DNA of 64,000 nucleotides from Aldehydirespirator sp965221605 (GCA_965221605.1 CBDCSK010000014.1:620001-684000); one strand, 5' to 3'; shown: positions 51,920 through 61,191, numbered from the stretch's first letter. A program made the numbers and translations. The notes: generated from the letters alone by a model not told the origin.

Positions 51920-52246
51920 ATGCAGCGGGAGAGGGCTGTCAACCTCGGGTTGCTGGTGCTGGCGCTGGGCGGCGTGGTGCTGGGTGCCGTCCTGGCCGAC
52001 GTCGTGAAGGTCCTGATCGCGGTGGTGATCGCCTACTCGGTGTTGCGCCTGGGGCTGGCCATGCTGCGCAACCTGGCCCGACCGCTGCCGGAGCCGCCCG
52101 ACCCGGGCATCCTGCGCAAGGTCAAGATCGAGTACCGCTGCGCCATCTGCGGTGCCGAGGTGCGCATGACCGTCGCCCCCGACGAGGACCCCGAACCGCC
52201 TCGCCACTGCCAGGACGAGATGGACCTCGTCACTCCCATCGAGTAG
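51920..52246 (+). CDS. Membrane protein with zinc-ribbon-like tail
   Basis: 108 residues from ATG 51920 with GGGAGG upstream. Two transmembrane helices (VNLGLLVLALGGVVLGAVLA and VLIAVVIAYSVLRLGLAML) are followed by a soluble tail whose YRCAICGAEVRM and PPRHCQDEM could bind one metal (C-x2-C and a later C). It is common among actinobacteria as a conserved hypothetical protein. Function is unknown. Confidence 0.7.
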   Translation: MQRERAVNLGLLVLALGGVVLGAVLADVVKVLIAVVIAYSVLRLGLAMLRNLARPLPEPPDPGILRKVKIEYRCAICGAEVRMTVAPDEDPEPPRHCQDEMDLVTPIE

Positions 52247-52343
52247 GTACGCCCTGCCCGACCCGAGTTATCCACAGGGTGTGGGCAAAGTTGGGGGAAA
52301 TTACAAAGATGTGATCGTGGGGTGCCGGTTCAGCCGTACCGGT

Positions 52344-52625
52344 TCAGCGGTACTGCGTGGCGGTGATGATCCCGGCCAGGATCAGGCCGAGCCCCCCAAG
52401 GAGCACCACGTTCGACGTGTCCCAGATCACACCCAGATAGTTGACGATGATCAACGCCACGCCCAGACCGAGCAAGCCGAACATCAGGATCGGCACCCAG
52501 ATCGGGCTCGGATCCTGCACATCGAACCCGGTGTGGGTCTTGGTGTCCGGCTTGTAGTTGTCGGGGCGGGTGCCCTTGGCCGTCACACGGCCGGCCGGCA
52601 CACGGCGCTTGGTGGGTCTCGGCAT
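52344..52625 (-). CDS. crgA: CrgA-like cell division protein
   Basis: 93 residues from ATG 52625. A basic N-terminus (MPRPTKRRVPAGRVTAKGTR) is followed by two transmembrane helices (PIWVPILMFGLLGLGVALII; VVLLGGLGLILAGIITATQY) with the short W-D-T connecting loop. This matches CrgA (UPF0233), an actinobacterial septation protein that interacts with FtsZ, FtsQ and FtsI. In many actinobacteria it is near the origin of replication. That neighbourhood is not seen here. Confidence 0.8.
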   Translation of the reverse strand: MPRPTKRRVPAGRVTAKGTRPDNYKPDTKTHTGFDVQDPSPIWVPILMFGLLGLGVALIIVNYLGVIWDTSNVVLLGGLGLILAGIITATQYR

Positions 52626-52643
52626 GGCCCCGAGGATAGAGGG

Positions 52644-53471
52644 TTAGAAGCGGCCCAGCAGGAAGTTGGCCGGGTCGGTGGCCGCCGGATACGACCCCGT
52701 GACTCCCGAACTGATGTAGCCGGCGTCGCTGATCAACGTCACCCCGGTGATGTGCGCGGCGGCGTCGCTGCACAGGAACAGCAGCGGGTAGGCCTGCTCC
52801 ATCGGCGTGGACGCCTCCACGCCCGCGTCGGACCGGTAGTCGGCGCCGAAGGTCAGCCACAGATCCCGGTTGGCCTCGGCCAGCGGGGTCACCGTCGGGC
52901 CGGGGCAGATGGCGTTGATGCGGACCCCCCGCCGCAGCAGCGGGTAGGCCTGGGTGGCCACGTAGGCGCACACCGCCTGCTTGGTGTGGAAGTAGTCGGC
53001 CTTGCGATGGTCGACGAACCAGGCCGCGGCCTCGTCGAAGTCGGCGATGGCCAGCACCTCGGAGAACTCCTCCAGGTTCGTCTCCCAGCCCAGGCCCGCC
53101 GCCGACGAGATGAAGCCGATCGACGACCCCGCAGCCAGCATCCCGGCACCGAGCATGCGGTCGATCAGGTGGCGGTGGCCCACGAAGTTGATCCGCTCGA
53201 GACCCGGCGTGCCGTCGGCCACGCCGGCGCAGGCCAGCAGGGCGTGCACCGGCCCGCCGCAGCCGTCCACCGCGGCCTCGATTGAGGCCTGCGACGCCAA
53301 GTCCAGCCCGATGGCGGTCACGCCGGCCAGGGTCACCTCGGCCCGGTCCATCACCACCACGTCGGCACCCAGATCGAGGGCCAGCTCGGCCGCGGCCGCG
53401 CCCATCCCGGTGGCGCCGCCCACCACCAGCACCCGCCTGCCGTCGAAGCGGAACGCGTCAAACAACGTCAT
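52644..53471 (-). CDS. Short-chain dehydrogenase/reductase
   Basis: 275 residues from ATG 53471. The cofactor loop VVGGATGMGAAAAELALDLG is followed by LLACAGVAD, the Ser of FISSAAGLG and the Tyr/Lys of DYFHTKQAV (Y-x3-K), then NAICPGPTVTPL. This is a classical SDR, probably NAD-dependent because an acidic Asp (VVMDRAE) follows strand 2. It lies 38 bp from the divergent P450 gene, so the two may act on a common hydroxylated or alicyclic substrate. Substrate is not known. Confidence 0.88.
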   Translation of the reverse strand: MTLFDAFRFDGRRVLVVGGATGMGAAAAELALDLGADVVVMDRAEVTLAGVTAIGLDLASQASIEAAVDGCGGPVHALLACAGVADGTPGLERINFVGHRHLIDRMLGAGMLAAGSSIGFISSAAGLGWETNLEEFSEVLAIADFDEAAAWFVDHRKADYFHTKQAVCAYVATQAYPLLRRGVRINAICPGPTVTPLAEANRDLWLTFGADYRSDAGVEASTPMEQAYPLLFLCSDAAAHITGVTLISDAGYISSGVTGSYPAATDPANFLLGRF

Positions 53472-53509
53472 TGCGAGGACCAGCCCTCCTGCCTAGCGTG
53501 ACCGGGGCA

Positions 53510-54727
53510 ATGTCTACCATCCAAGCAGCCGTCGACTCCGACCCGTACTACGACCCGTTCGACTTCGAGATCGACGCCGACCCGTACCCCACCTGGAAGC
53601 GGCTGCGCGACGAGGCGCCGCTGTACCGCAACGAGCGCTACGACTTCTACGCCCTCAGCCGGTTCGACGACGTGGCCGCGGCCTTCAAGGACTGGCGGAC
53701 CTACAGCTCGGCCAGGGGCACCGTCCTCGAGATCATCAAGAGCGGCATGGACGTCCCGCCGGGCTTCATGATCTTCGAGGACCCGCCGGTCCACGACTAC
53801 CACCGGGGCCTGGTGTCGCGGGTGTTCACCCCCAAGAAGATGAACGCCCTGGAGTCCAAGCTGCGGGACTTCTGCGCCCGCAGCCTCGACCCGCATGTGG
53901 GCACCGGCCGCTTCGACTTCATCGCCGACCTGGGCGCGCAGGTGCCGATGCGGGCCATCGGCATGCTCCTCGGCATCCCCGAGCAGGACCAGACCACCCT
54001 GCGGGACCTGGTCGACGAGACCATCAAGCTCGACGACGGCACCATGCCCGAGTTCTCCTACGAGACCCCGGGCGACGTGAACTCGGCCGACTTCCTCCGC
54101 GGGTACATCAGCTGGCGGACCGACAACCCCGCCGACGACCTGATGACCGAGCTCATCCACGCAGAGTTCGAGGACGAGACCGGAACGGTCCGCCGGCTCA
54201 CCCGCCGCGAGATCATGAACTTCATCTCGCTCCTCAACGGGGCCGGCAACGAGACCACCACCCGGCTCATCGGCTGGACCGGCAAGGTGCTGGCCGAGCA
54301 CCCCGACCAGCGCCGGGCCCTGGTCGAGGACCGGGGGCTCATCCCGGCCGCCATCGAGGAGATCCTGCGCTACGAGACGCCCTCCCCCGTCCAAGCCCGC
54401 TGGGTGACCGCCGAGGTCGAGCACCACGGCCAGACCGTGTCCCCGGACTCCGTCATGCTGCTGCTCAACGGGGCCGCCAACCGCGACGACCGCAAGTTCG
54501 CCGACGGCGACGCCTTCGACATCGGTCGCACCATCGACTTCCACCTGGCCTTCGGCTACGGCATCCACTTCTGCCTGGGCGCGGCGCTGGCCCGCATCGA
54601 GGGGCGGATCGCGCTCGACGAGGTGCTCAAACGCTGGCCCACCTGGGACGTCGACTGGGACAACGCGGTGCAGGCCCGCACGTCCACGGTGCGGGGCTGG
54701 GAGAGCCTGCCCGTCCTCACCGGCTGA
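53510..54727 (+). CDS. Cytochrome P450
   Basis: 405 residues from ATG 53510. The I-helix is LLNGAGNETTTRLIGWTGKV, the K-helix EEILRYETPS (E-x-x-R), and the heme-binding loop FGYGIHFCLGAALARIEGRI with the axial Cys. This is a soluble bacterial class I P450 that needs a ferredoxin partner not encoded here. Divergent from an SDR, it suggests an oxidation-dehydrogenation pair. It ends 11 bp before the convergent dcd. Confidence 0.92.
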   Translation: MSTIQAAVDSDPYYDPFDFEIDADPYPTWKRLRDEAPLYRNERYDFYALSRFDDVAAAFKDWRTYSSARGTVLEIIKSGMDVPPGFMIFEDPPVHDYHRGLVSRVFTPKKMNALESKLRDFCARSLDPHVGTGRFDFIADLGAQVPMRAIGMLLGIPEQDQTTLRDLVDETIKLDDGTMPEFSYETPGDVNSADFLRGYISWRTDNPADDLMTELIHAEFEDETGTVRRLTRREIMNFISLLNGAGNETTTRLIGWTGKVLAEHPDQRRALVEDRGLIPAAIEEILRYETPSPVQARWVTAEVEHHGQTVSPDSVMLLLNGAANRDDRKFADGDAFDIGRTIDFHLAFGYGIHFCLGAALARIEGRIALDEVLKRWPTWDVDWDNAVQARTSTVRGWESLPVLTG

Positions 54728-54737
54728 CCCCGGGGGA

Positions 54738-55301
54738 CTACTCGAAGTTCTCCCAGTAGCGCGACGGGACCGGGCCCCGCTGGCCGTGGTACTTCGAACC
54801 CAGCTCCCCCGACCCGTAGGGCGTGTCGGCCGGAGTGGTCATCCGCTGGAAGCTGATCTGGCCGATGCGCATCCCCGGGTACAGCGTGATCGGCAGGTTG
54901 GCCACGTTGGACAGCTCCAGGGTGAGCTGGCCGTCGAAGCCGGGATCGACGAAGCCGGCCGTCGAGTGGATCAGCAGGCCCAGGCGGCCCAGCGACGACT
55001 TGCCCTCGAGGCGGGCCACCAGGTCGTCGGGCAGGGCCACCCGCTCCAGCGTCGCCCCCAGCACGAACTCGCCCGGATGCAGGATGAACGGGTCGTCGGC
55101 GCGGGCCTCCACCAGCGTCGTGAGCTCCGACAGGTCCCGCTTGACGTCGATGTGGCCCAGGGTGTGGTTGCGGAACACCCGGAAGCTGCTGCCGAGGCGC
55201 AGGTCCACCGACGACGGCTGCACCGCGCCCTCGTCCAGGGGGTCGATCACGATGCGCCCGGCGTCGAGCGCCTCACGGATCGAACGGTCCGACAGGATCA
55301 C
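54738..55301 (-). CDS. dcd: dCTP deaminase
   Basis: 187 residues from ATG 55301. Signature: MILSDRSIREALDAGRIVID, QPSSVDLRLGSSFRVF, HPGEFVLGATLE, KSSLGRLGLLIHSTAGFVDP, GFDGQLTLELSNVANLPITL, GMRIGQISF. It forms a dUTPase-like trimer and deaminates dCTP. Some actinobacterial forms also hydrolyse the product to dUMP. Complete and typical. Confidence 0.95.
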   Translation of the reverse strand: MILSDRSIREALDAGRIVIDPLDEGAVQPSSVDLRLGSSFRVFRNHTLGHIDVKRDLSELTTLVEARADDPFILHPGEFVLGATLERVALPDDLVARLEGKSSLGRLGLLIHSTAGFVDPGFDGQLTLELSNVANLPITLYPGMRIGQISFQRMTTPADTPYGSGELGSKYHGQRGPVPSRYWENFE

Positions 55302-55358
55302 CGCGCCGCGCCCCTCCCGGCGCCGCAGCCGGCACCGGCCGGGTCACCGTCCCTAGAT

Positions 55359-55477
55359 TTCTCGGGAGCATGGCGGGGGCTATGCGACACCCAACACTCC
55401 CGAGAACCAAGCGAGGGCGGCGCCACCGATTCTCGGGAGAGCGCCTGGGCCTCCACGACACCCAAGACTCCCGAGAA
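55359..55477. repeat. Two TTCTCGGGAG inverted-repeat elements
   Basis: TTCTCGGGAG/CTCCCGAGAA pairs at 55359-55368/55397-55406 and 55430-55439/55468-55477, with a shared CGACACCCAA inside each. Two tandem 48-bp hairpin-like elements thus lie between dcd and the aminotransferase. The rest of 55302-55652 shows no gene. Confidence 0.7.
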
Positions 55478-55652
55478 CCAGCCAGGGGAAGCGCAGGGGA
55501 GCCCACCCCCGGCCGTCGGGCTGCTCGATCCGGAGTCCATGCCAGGAGCGTACGACAGCGCGCCGGCCGATGGCCCGCCGGCTCTGCCGAAGCGTGCTCC
55601 CGGGGTGACAAATGTCACTTGATCGCCCTATCCGGGCTGTTAGTTTCGGTCG

Positions 55653-56918
55653 ATGGACTTCCGCCGGATAAACGGCCTTCCTCCCTACGTCTTCACGATC
55701 ATCAACGACCTGAAGATCCAGCTCCGCCACGACGGCGCCGACATCATCGACCTCGGGTTCGGCAACCCCGACCTGCCGTCGCCCGACATCGCCGTCGACA
55801 AGCTGTGCGAGGCGGCCCGCAACCCCCGCAACCACCGCTACTCGTCCAGCCGGGGCCTGCCCGCCCTGCGCCGCAACATCGCCGCCCTGTACCGGAGCCG
55901 TTTCGGGGTGCAGCTCGACCCCGACACCCAGGTCATCAACACCATCGGCGCCAAGGAGGGGTTCAGCCACCTCATGTGGGTGCTGCTCCAGCCCGGCGAC
56001 ACCTGCCTGGTGCCCACCCCCAGCTACCCGATCCACATCTACGGGCCGCTGTTCGCCGGCGCCCAGATCCGGGAGGTGCCCCTGGCCGGCGGCGACGAGT
56101 TCGTCAACCGCATGCAGCTGGCGTGGCACTACAGCCGGCCCAAGCCCCGGGTGGCGGTGATCTCGTTCCCGCACAACCCCACCACCACCTGCGTCGACCT
56201 CGACTTCATGCAGAAGGTGGTCGACTGGGCCCGCGAGCACGACATGCTGATCGTGCACGACAACGCCTACGCCGATCTGGGCTTCGACGGCTACCAGCCG
56301 CCGTCGATCCTGCAGGTGGACGGGGCCGCCGAGTGCGCGGTGGAGTTCTACTCGTGCACCAAGTCGTTCTCGATGGCCGGGTGGCGGATGGCGTTCATGC
56401 TGGGCAACGCCGAGGTGGTGTCGGCCCTGGCCAAGCTGAAGAGCTACCTCGACTACGGGTCGTTCCAGCCGATCCAGATCGCGGCCGCGGTCACGCTGCG
56501 GGAGCAGCCCGACTACCCCCTGGAGGCGTGCGCGGTGTACCAGCGCCGGCGCGACGCCCTATGCGAGGGCCTCAACCGCATCGGCTGGGAGGTCGAGCCG
56601 CCCAGGGGGACCATGTTCGTGTGGGCGAGGATCCCCGAGCCGTACCGGCACATGGACTCCATCGAGTTCGCGTCCAAGCTGGTGCGGGAGGCCCACGTGG
56701 CGGTGTCGCCCGGTGTGGGGTTCGGGCCCGGCGGCGAGGGCCACGTGCGGTTCGCGCTGATCGAGAACCGCCAGCGCATCGGTCAGGGGATCCGCAACCT
56801 GCGGCGCTGCCTGCCCGAGCTGGAACCCACCGCCGGGGCCGGGGCCGCTGCCGACAAGGCTGGTGCGGAGAAGGCTGGTGCGGAGAAGGCTGGTGCGGAG
56901 AACGCCACCGCCGCCTGA
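55653..56918 (+). CDS. Class I/II aminotransferase (AlaC-like)
   Basis: 421 residues from ATG 55653. Fold-type I PLP features: LGFGNPDLPSPD, PTPSYPIHIYG, SFPHNPTTTCVDLDF, HDNAYADLGFDGY, and the PLP Lys in FYSCTKSFSMAGWRMAF. It resembles glutamate-pyruvate aminotransferase AlaC and LL-diaminopimelate aminotransferases. The last 25 residues contain a KAGAE repeat (15-bp unit, three to four copies), which is not part of the fold. It probably makes alanine or a related amino acid. Confidence 0.85.
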   Translation: MDFRRINGLPPYVFTIINDLKIQLRHDGADIIDLGFGNPDLPSPDIAVDKLCEAARNPRNHRYSSSRGLPALRRNIAALYRSRFGVQLDPDTQVINTIGAKEGFSHLMWVLLQPGDTCLVPTPSYPIHIYGPLFAGAQIREVPLAGGDEFVNRMQLAWHYSRPKPRVAVISFPHNPTTTCVDLDFMQKVVDWAREHDMLIVHDNAYADLGFDGYQPPSILQVDGAAECAVEFYSCTKSFSMAGWRMAFMLGNAEVVSALAKLKSYLDYGSFQPIQIAAAVTLREQPDYPLEACAVYQRRRDALCEGLNRIGWEVEPPRGTMFVWARIPEPYRHMDSIEFASKLVREAHVAVSPGVGFGPGGEGHVRFALIENRQRIGQGIRNLRRCLPELEPTAGAGAAADKAGAEKAGAEKAGAENATAA

Positions 56919-56930
56919 GCCGGTCCCACC

Positions 56931-56982
56931 CGAAATTGATGACGAAACCGCCCCTATAGGCACACAAACCGCATCAATTTCG
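56931..56982. repeat. CGAAATTGATG inverted repeat after the aminotransferase
   Basis: CGAAATTGATG (56931-56941) and CATCAATTTCG (56972-56982) are perfect reverse complements around 30 nt, between the aminotransferase stop and yaaA. It could be a terminator or mobile hairpin element. Confidence 0.55.
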
Positions 56983-57014
56983 GCGACGGGGGCTGGTCGG
57001 GGTATAACGGCGCG

Positions 57015-57794
57015 ATGCTGATCGTGGTCTCCCCGGCCAAGGCGCTGGACTACAGCTCGGCGCTGCCCACCCGCAAGCACTCCCAGCCCCGGATGCTGGA
57101 CGAGGCGTCGCCGCTGGTGGACGTGATGCGCCAGAAGTCGCCCGACGAGATCGCCAGGCTCATGGACATCTCCGCCGAGCTGGCCGAACTCAACTTCGAC
57201 CGCTACCAGGACTTCCAGGAGCCGTTCACGACCGCCGACGCCCGGCCCGCGCTGCTGGCCTTCGCCGGCGACGTGTACCAGGGCATGGACGCGGCGGCCA
57301 CCTTCACCGAGCGCGACTACACCCACGCCCAGAAGGTGCTGCGCATCCTGTCGGGGCTGTACGGGGTGCTGCGCCCGCTGGACCTGATGCAGCCCTACCG
57401 GCTGGAGATGGGGTCCAAGCTGGCCACCGAGCGGGGCCGAGACCTCTACGAGTACTGGGGCGAGCGCATCACCGACGTGCTCAACGCCGACCTGGCCGAC
57501 AGTCCGGGGCCGGCGGTGGTGGTGAACCTGGCGTCGAACGAGTACTTCCGCTCGGTGGACACCGGGCGCCTCGACGGGCGGCTGGTGACGCCGGCTTTCC
57601 TGGACGGGCGGGGCGAAAAGGAGCCCAAGATGATCTCGTTCTTCGCCAAGCGGGCCCGGGGGTCGATGGCGGGCTGGATCATCCGCAACCGGGTCAAGTC
57701 GGTGCGGGGCCTGCGGGACTTCGACGGCCTCGGCTACGGGTTCGACGCCGAGCGCTCAGCCACCGACCGCCCCGTCTACGTGCGGTACTCCTAG
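57015..57794 (+). CDS. yaaA: YaaA peroxide-stress protein
   Basis: 259 residues. MLIVVSPAKALDYSSALPT, ISAELAELNFDRYQDF, RILSGLYGVLRPLDLMQPYR and VVNLASNEYFRSVD are diagnostic of UPF0246/YaaA. In E. coli it lowers free iron under peroxide stress, and homologues are DNA-binding. Complete; the stop is followed by tRNA-Gly after 40 bp. Confidence 0.93.
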   Translation: MLIVVSPAKALDYSSALPTRKHSQPRMLDEASPLVDVMRQKSPDEIARLMDISAELAELNFDRYQDFQEPFTTADARPALLAFAGDVYQGMDAAATFTERDYTHAQKVLRILSGLYGVLRPLDLMQPYRLEMGSKLATERGRDLYEYWGERITDVLNADLADSPGPAVVVNLASNEYFRSVDTGRLDGRLVTPAFLDGRGEKEPKMISFFAKRARGSMAGWIIRNRVKSVRGLRDFDGLGYGFDAERSATDRPVYVRYS

Positions 57795-57834
57795 TTACCT
57801 GGCCCGGCAACACCCGCTACGCTCGCGGCCCTCT

Positions 57835-57905
57835 GCGGGTGTAGTTCAATGGCAGAACATCAGCTTCCCAAGCTGAGAATGCGAGTTCGATCCTCGTCAT
57901 CCGCT
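57835..57905 (+). tRNA. tRNA-Gly (CCC)
   Basis: 71 nt. The acceptor GCGGGTG pairs with CATCCGC, the D-loop has TTCAATGG, the anticodon stem TCAGC/GCTGA encloses TTCCCAA with anticodon CCC, and the T-arm is GCGAG TTCGATC CTCGT. CCA is not encoded. Confidence 0.9.
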
Positions 57906-57910
57906 CCGTG

Positions 57911-59083
57911 ATGGACAGCGCGCGGGCGCCCCGACTGCTGTCCTACTACCTGGCCCAGGGTCTGTGCATGGGCTCGCTGGCCTCGGTCGTCACCCTGCTG
58001 GGCGACCTGCGCGACGAGTTCGGGCTCAGCGAGACCCAGCTCGGGCTGATCGTGGGCGCGGGCTTCTTCACCGCCTTCGTCACCCAGATCACCCTGGCCC
58101 GGGTGGCCGACCGGGGGCACGCGCCGCTGATGGTCCGGCTGGGGCTGGTGGCCTCGGGAATCAGCATGGTCGGGTTCGCGGCCAGCACCGGCTTCTGGAC
58201 GATGCTCGGATCGCGGGCCGTGCTCGGCATCGCCATCGGGGTGGCCCAGCCCGCCATCCGCCGGACCGTCATCCTGGCCGACCCGGCCCACACCGGGCGC
58301 AACCTCGGCCGGCTCGGCGTGGTCGAGATCATCGGGTTCGCGCTCACGCCGGCCGCGGCGGCCCTGCTGGCCGACGCCTTCAACCTGGACGTGCCCTTCT
58401 ACGTCATCGCGGTCGTCGCCGGCGCGACCGTGGTGATGATGGGTCGTCTCGAGACCGACGAGGGCGCCCTCGGCACCCGGACCACCAGCTCGCTGAGGCT
58501 GCTGCGAGACCGGGTGGTGGCCGGCACGCTGGTGGTGGTCACCAGCCAGTTCGTGATGGTCGGGGCCTGGGAGGCGGTGTGGGCGGTGAGCCTCGTCGAC
58601 CTCGGCGCGGCCACATGGGAGGTCGGGGTGAGCTTCACCCTGTTCGCGACCCCGATGGGCTTCCTGGCCCCGGTGGCGGGAGCGTGGGCCCAGCGCACCG
58701 GCGGGATGCGGCTGTGCGCGGGCGGGCTGCTCGCATCGGCCGCGGTGGGAGTGCTGCTGGGCGTGTTCGACTCGGTGTGGACCCTGGTGGCGGCGTCCAT
58801 GGTGATGGGCATCGGCGCGGGGCTGGGCTTCACCGCCGGCCTCTACGCCTACTCCCAGACGGTGAGCGACGACCGCCAGGCGTCGTCCCAGGGACTCATG
58901 GGCGCCACCGAGGTGCTGCTGGGCGGGGTGACGTCGGTGCTCGGGGCCTGGCTCTACGACATCTCCGGCCGCGGCCTGGTGTGGACGGTGATCCCGACGC
59001 TGATGGCGCTGACGCTGATCGGCGGCCTGTTGTGGAGGGGACTGCGCCTAGCGGAGTACGTCCGGCCGAGCGCCGCCGACTGA
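57911..59083 (+). CDS. MFS transporter
   Basis: 390 residues from ATG 57911 (GTG 57908 directly before it), 5 bp after the tRNA. Twelve transmembrane helices; the loop 2-3 motif is RVADRGHAPLMVRLGL, and FTAGLYAYSQTVSDDRQASS lies in the second half. It is a major-facilitator efflux-type carrier of unknown substrate. It is placed so close to the tRNA that tRNA and transporter may share a transcript. Confidence 0.85.
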   Translation: MDSARAPRLLSYYLAQGLCMGSLASVVTLLGDLRDEFGLSETQLGLIVGAGFFTAFVTQITLARVADRGHAPLMVRLGLVASGISMVGFAASTGFWTMLGSRAVLGIAIGVAQPAIRRTVILADPAHTGRNLGRLGVVEIIGFALTPAAAALLADAFNLDVPFYVIAVVAGATVVMMGRLETDEGALGTRTTSSLRLLRDRVVAGTLVVVTSQFVMVGAWEAVWAVSLVDLGAATWEVGVSFTLFATPMGFLAPVAGAWAQRTGGMRLCAGGLLASAAVGVLLGVFDSVWTLVAASMVMGIGAGLGFTAGLYAYSQTVSDDRQASSQGLMGATEVLLGGVTSVLGAWLYDISGRGLVWTVIPTLMALTLIGGLLWRGLRLAEYVRPSAAD

Positions 59084-59108
59084 CCGGCGACTGGGCGTCA
59101 GGCCAGGG

Positions 59109-59250
59109 AACTGACCCGCGACCCGGCGACCGACCCAGGGACCGACCGGCGACCCGGCGACCGACCCAGGGACCGACCGGCGACCCGGCGACCGACCCAG
59201 GGACCGACCGGCGACCCGGCGACCGGCCCAGGGACCGACCGGCAACTCGA
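59109..59250. repeat. 31-bp tandem repeat after the MFS gene
   Basis: Units of GACCGACCGGCGACCCGGCG plus 11 bases start at 59140, 59171, 59202 and 59233, with a partial unit before. The period is not a multiple of three. There are no spacers, so it is not a CRISPR array. Confidence 0.85.
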
Positions 59251-59422
59251 CGACCGGCCCGGGGACCCAGCGCCCCGACCCGGGTTCTTCGCGTCAGCCT
59301 CCATCACTAGCTCTCCTCGAATGCTCGCGTCTAAGCGATATATGGACGCCGGGACGGTGCCCGGCCGCCGCCCATACAAATCGGCACAAGCCGTAACACT
59401 CGTGTCACGCTATGGTGAGCCT

Positions 59423-59737
59423 ATGGCCGAAATCACCGGGGCTGAGCGATACCTCAAGAACCGTCGGAAGGATCCGGACCACGACCGCGCCTACACCGCC
59501 GCAAGACGCCGCGTCGGCCAGATCGACGCCATCATTCGCGCACTGGACGAGCGCCGATGCAACCTAGCTCTGAGCAAAGCTGAGCTTGCCCGCAGGGCAG
59601 ATCTCCGCCCTGAGGTGATCCGGCGGCTCTTCTCAGCGGAGAGTCCCAATCCGACCCTATCGACAGTCGTCGCTCTCGCCGGGGCATTGGAACTTGAGCT
59701 GACAGCCGAACCGTTGGAGGACAGTCGCGCTAGTTGA
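59423..59737 (+). CDS. HigA-type XRE antitoxin
   Basis: 104 residues from ATG 59423. GAERYLKNRRKDPDHDRAYT is followed by a helix-turn-helix (LSKAELARRADLRPEVIRRL) and NPTLSTVVALAGALELEL, the antitoxin group that partners phage Gp49-like HigB toxins. Normally it follows the toxin in one operon. Here the toxin gene is convergent, its 3' end overlapping this one by 8 bp. It lies after the 31-bp repeat. Confidence 0.82.
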   Translation: MAEITGAERYLKNRRKDPDHDRAYTAARRRVGQIDAIIRALDERRCNLALSKAELARRADLRPEVIRRLFSAESPNPTLSTVVALAGALELELTAEPLEDSRAS

Positions 59738-60154
59738 GGACTCTGCGGTGCCTCTCGAACTCCTCGCGGTACATCTTGATTCGCCGGTAGTCCCGTGGAT
59801 TCGTCCGCTCCCGACGCGGCTTGGACAGCCCACCCAGGCAGACGATTGAGGAACCGCCCAAGTCTCGGGAGTCGCGGATCAACAGGCACAAGAGGCGGTG
59901 GTTCATCCCGCCGCCCTGAACCCGCACCTCGTAGAAGCCAGCCATGTCACCGTGCATCGCCTCCCACTTACCCCCCCGAACGCCGGTGGCGGCGCCTCGG
60001 CAACTGCCTCGAGTACAGCGTGGATCTCGGCTGCAACCTTCGGGCGTAGCCCGTCGAGGAACTCGATCGTCGGCACCGACTCCCGAGCATCGTCGACCGA
60101 GGCGCGTTGGAAGAAGTGGATGAGCCACGGCCGGCGAACAGTCACACCAGTCAC
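59730..60154 (-). pseudogene. HigB/Gp49-like toxin with a frameshift in a G7 run
   Basis: GTG 60154 opens WLIHFFQRASVDDARESVPT, then EFLDGLRPKVAAEIHAVLEA and APPPAFGG. The rest (KWEAMHGDMAGFYEVRVQGG to YREEFERHRRVLN) lies in the next frame. The joint is a run of seven G (C7 at 59971-59977 on the plus strand), where eight would restore A-F-G-G-G-K-W. It may be a pseudogene, a phase-variable switch or a sequencing slip. The toxin family (RelE superfamily) is recognised from both halves. Confidence 0.75.
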
Positions 60155-60171
60155 CGCTAGGTTCTACTGGG

Positions 60172-61191
60172 CTATCCGGGGGTCTGGTTCTGGTCTAGGC
60201 GGACTATTCGCTGGTCGGTGACTACGGCGGTAATGAGCTCGGCCGGGGTGACGTCGAAGGCGGGGTTGGCGGCCGCGGTGCCGTCGGGGGCGGTGGCCAC
60301 CCCGGCCAGCGACACCACCTCGTCGGTGCCCCGGTCCTCGATGGCGATGCCGGCACCGTCGGGGGTGTCGGCGTCGACGGTCGACTCGGGGGCGACCACG
60401 ATGAACGGCACACCGGCATGGCGGGCTCCGAGCGCCAGCGAGAACGTGCCGATCTTGTTGGCGGTGTCGCCGTTGGCGGCCACCCGGTCGGCGCCGGTGA
60501 GCACCACGTCGGCATCGCCCCGGGCCAGCATGAACGGCCCGGCCGAATCGACCAGCAGGCGATGCGGCGCGCCCATGCGGTCCAGCTCCCAGGCGGTGAG
60601 ACGGGCGCCCTGCAGCAGCGGCCTGGTCTCCAGAGCCAGGGCCTCTGCCAGCCGGCCCCGCTCGTGCAGGGTCTGGATCACGGCCAGGGCGGTGCCCCGC
60701 TCCACCGTGGCCAGGCCGCCGGTGTTGCAGATGGTCATGGCCCGCACATCGGGGCGGCCCACTAGGTCGAGCACCAGGTCGGCGCCGAGGTTGCCCATGG
60801 CGACCGAGGCGGCCAGCTCCTCGTCGCGGATGGCTCGGGCCTCGGCCAGGACCGCGTCGAAGCCGTCCGGGGCCCGGGCCGCGGCCCGGTCCACCATCCG
60901 GGCCAGGTTCACGGCGGTGGGCCGGGCCCGGCGGAGCGAGGCCACCGCGTCGTCGAAGGCCGGGCCGCTGGTGCCGTGGGTCCGCACGGCCAGCGCCACC
61001 CCGAAGGCGCCGGCCACGCCGATGGCGGGGGCGCCCCGCACCGACAGCCGCTGGATGGCGGCCACCATCTCGGGCACGTTGTCGATGCGCAGCACGGTGT
61101 AGGCGCCGGGCAGGGCGGTCTGGTCGACCATCTCGACCGCGCCGTCGGACCCGCCGACCCAGTCCAGCGTCCTAACCCCGCCGCCATCCAT
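60172..61191 (-). CDS. mtnA: Methylthioribose-1-phosphate isomerase
   Basis: 339 residues. RLSVRGAPAIGVAGAFGVAL, AMTICNTGGLATVERGTALA (catalytic Cys) and LTGADRVAANGDTANKIGTF (catalytic Asp) identify MtnA of the eIF2B-like fold. It converts 5-methylthioribose-1-phosphate to methylthioribulose-1-phosphate in methionine salvage. The deaminase that feeds this route in some bacteria lies divergently at 61510, which supports the role. Confidence 0.93.
   Translation of the reverse strand: MDGGGVRTLDWVGGSDGAVEMVDQTALPGAYTVLRIDNVPEMVAAIQRLSVRGAPAIGVAGAFGVALAVRTHGTSGPAFDDAVASLRRARPTAVNLARMVDRAAARAPDGFDAVLAEARAIRDEELAASVAMGNLGADLVLDLVGRPDVRAMTICNTGGLATVERGTALAVIQTLHERGRLAEALALETRPLLQGARLTAWELDRMGAPHRLLVDSAGPFMLARGDADVVLTGADRVAANGDTANKIGTFSLALGARHAGVPFIVVAPESTVDADTPDGAGIAIEDRGTDEVVSLAGVATAPDGTAAANPAFDVTPAELITAVVTDQRIVRLDQNQTPG

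Noticed and set aside
59109..59250. CRISPR-like array
   Set aside because: The 31-bp units follow each other without spacers and no cas gene is near, so it is a tandem repeat.
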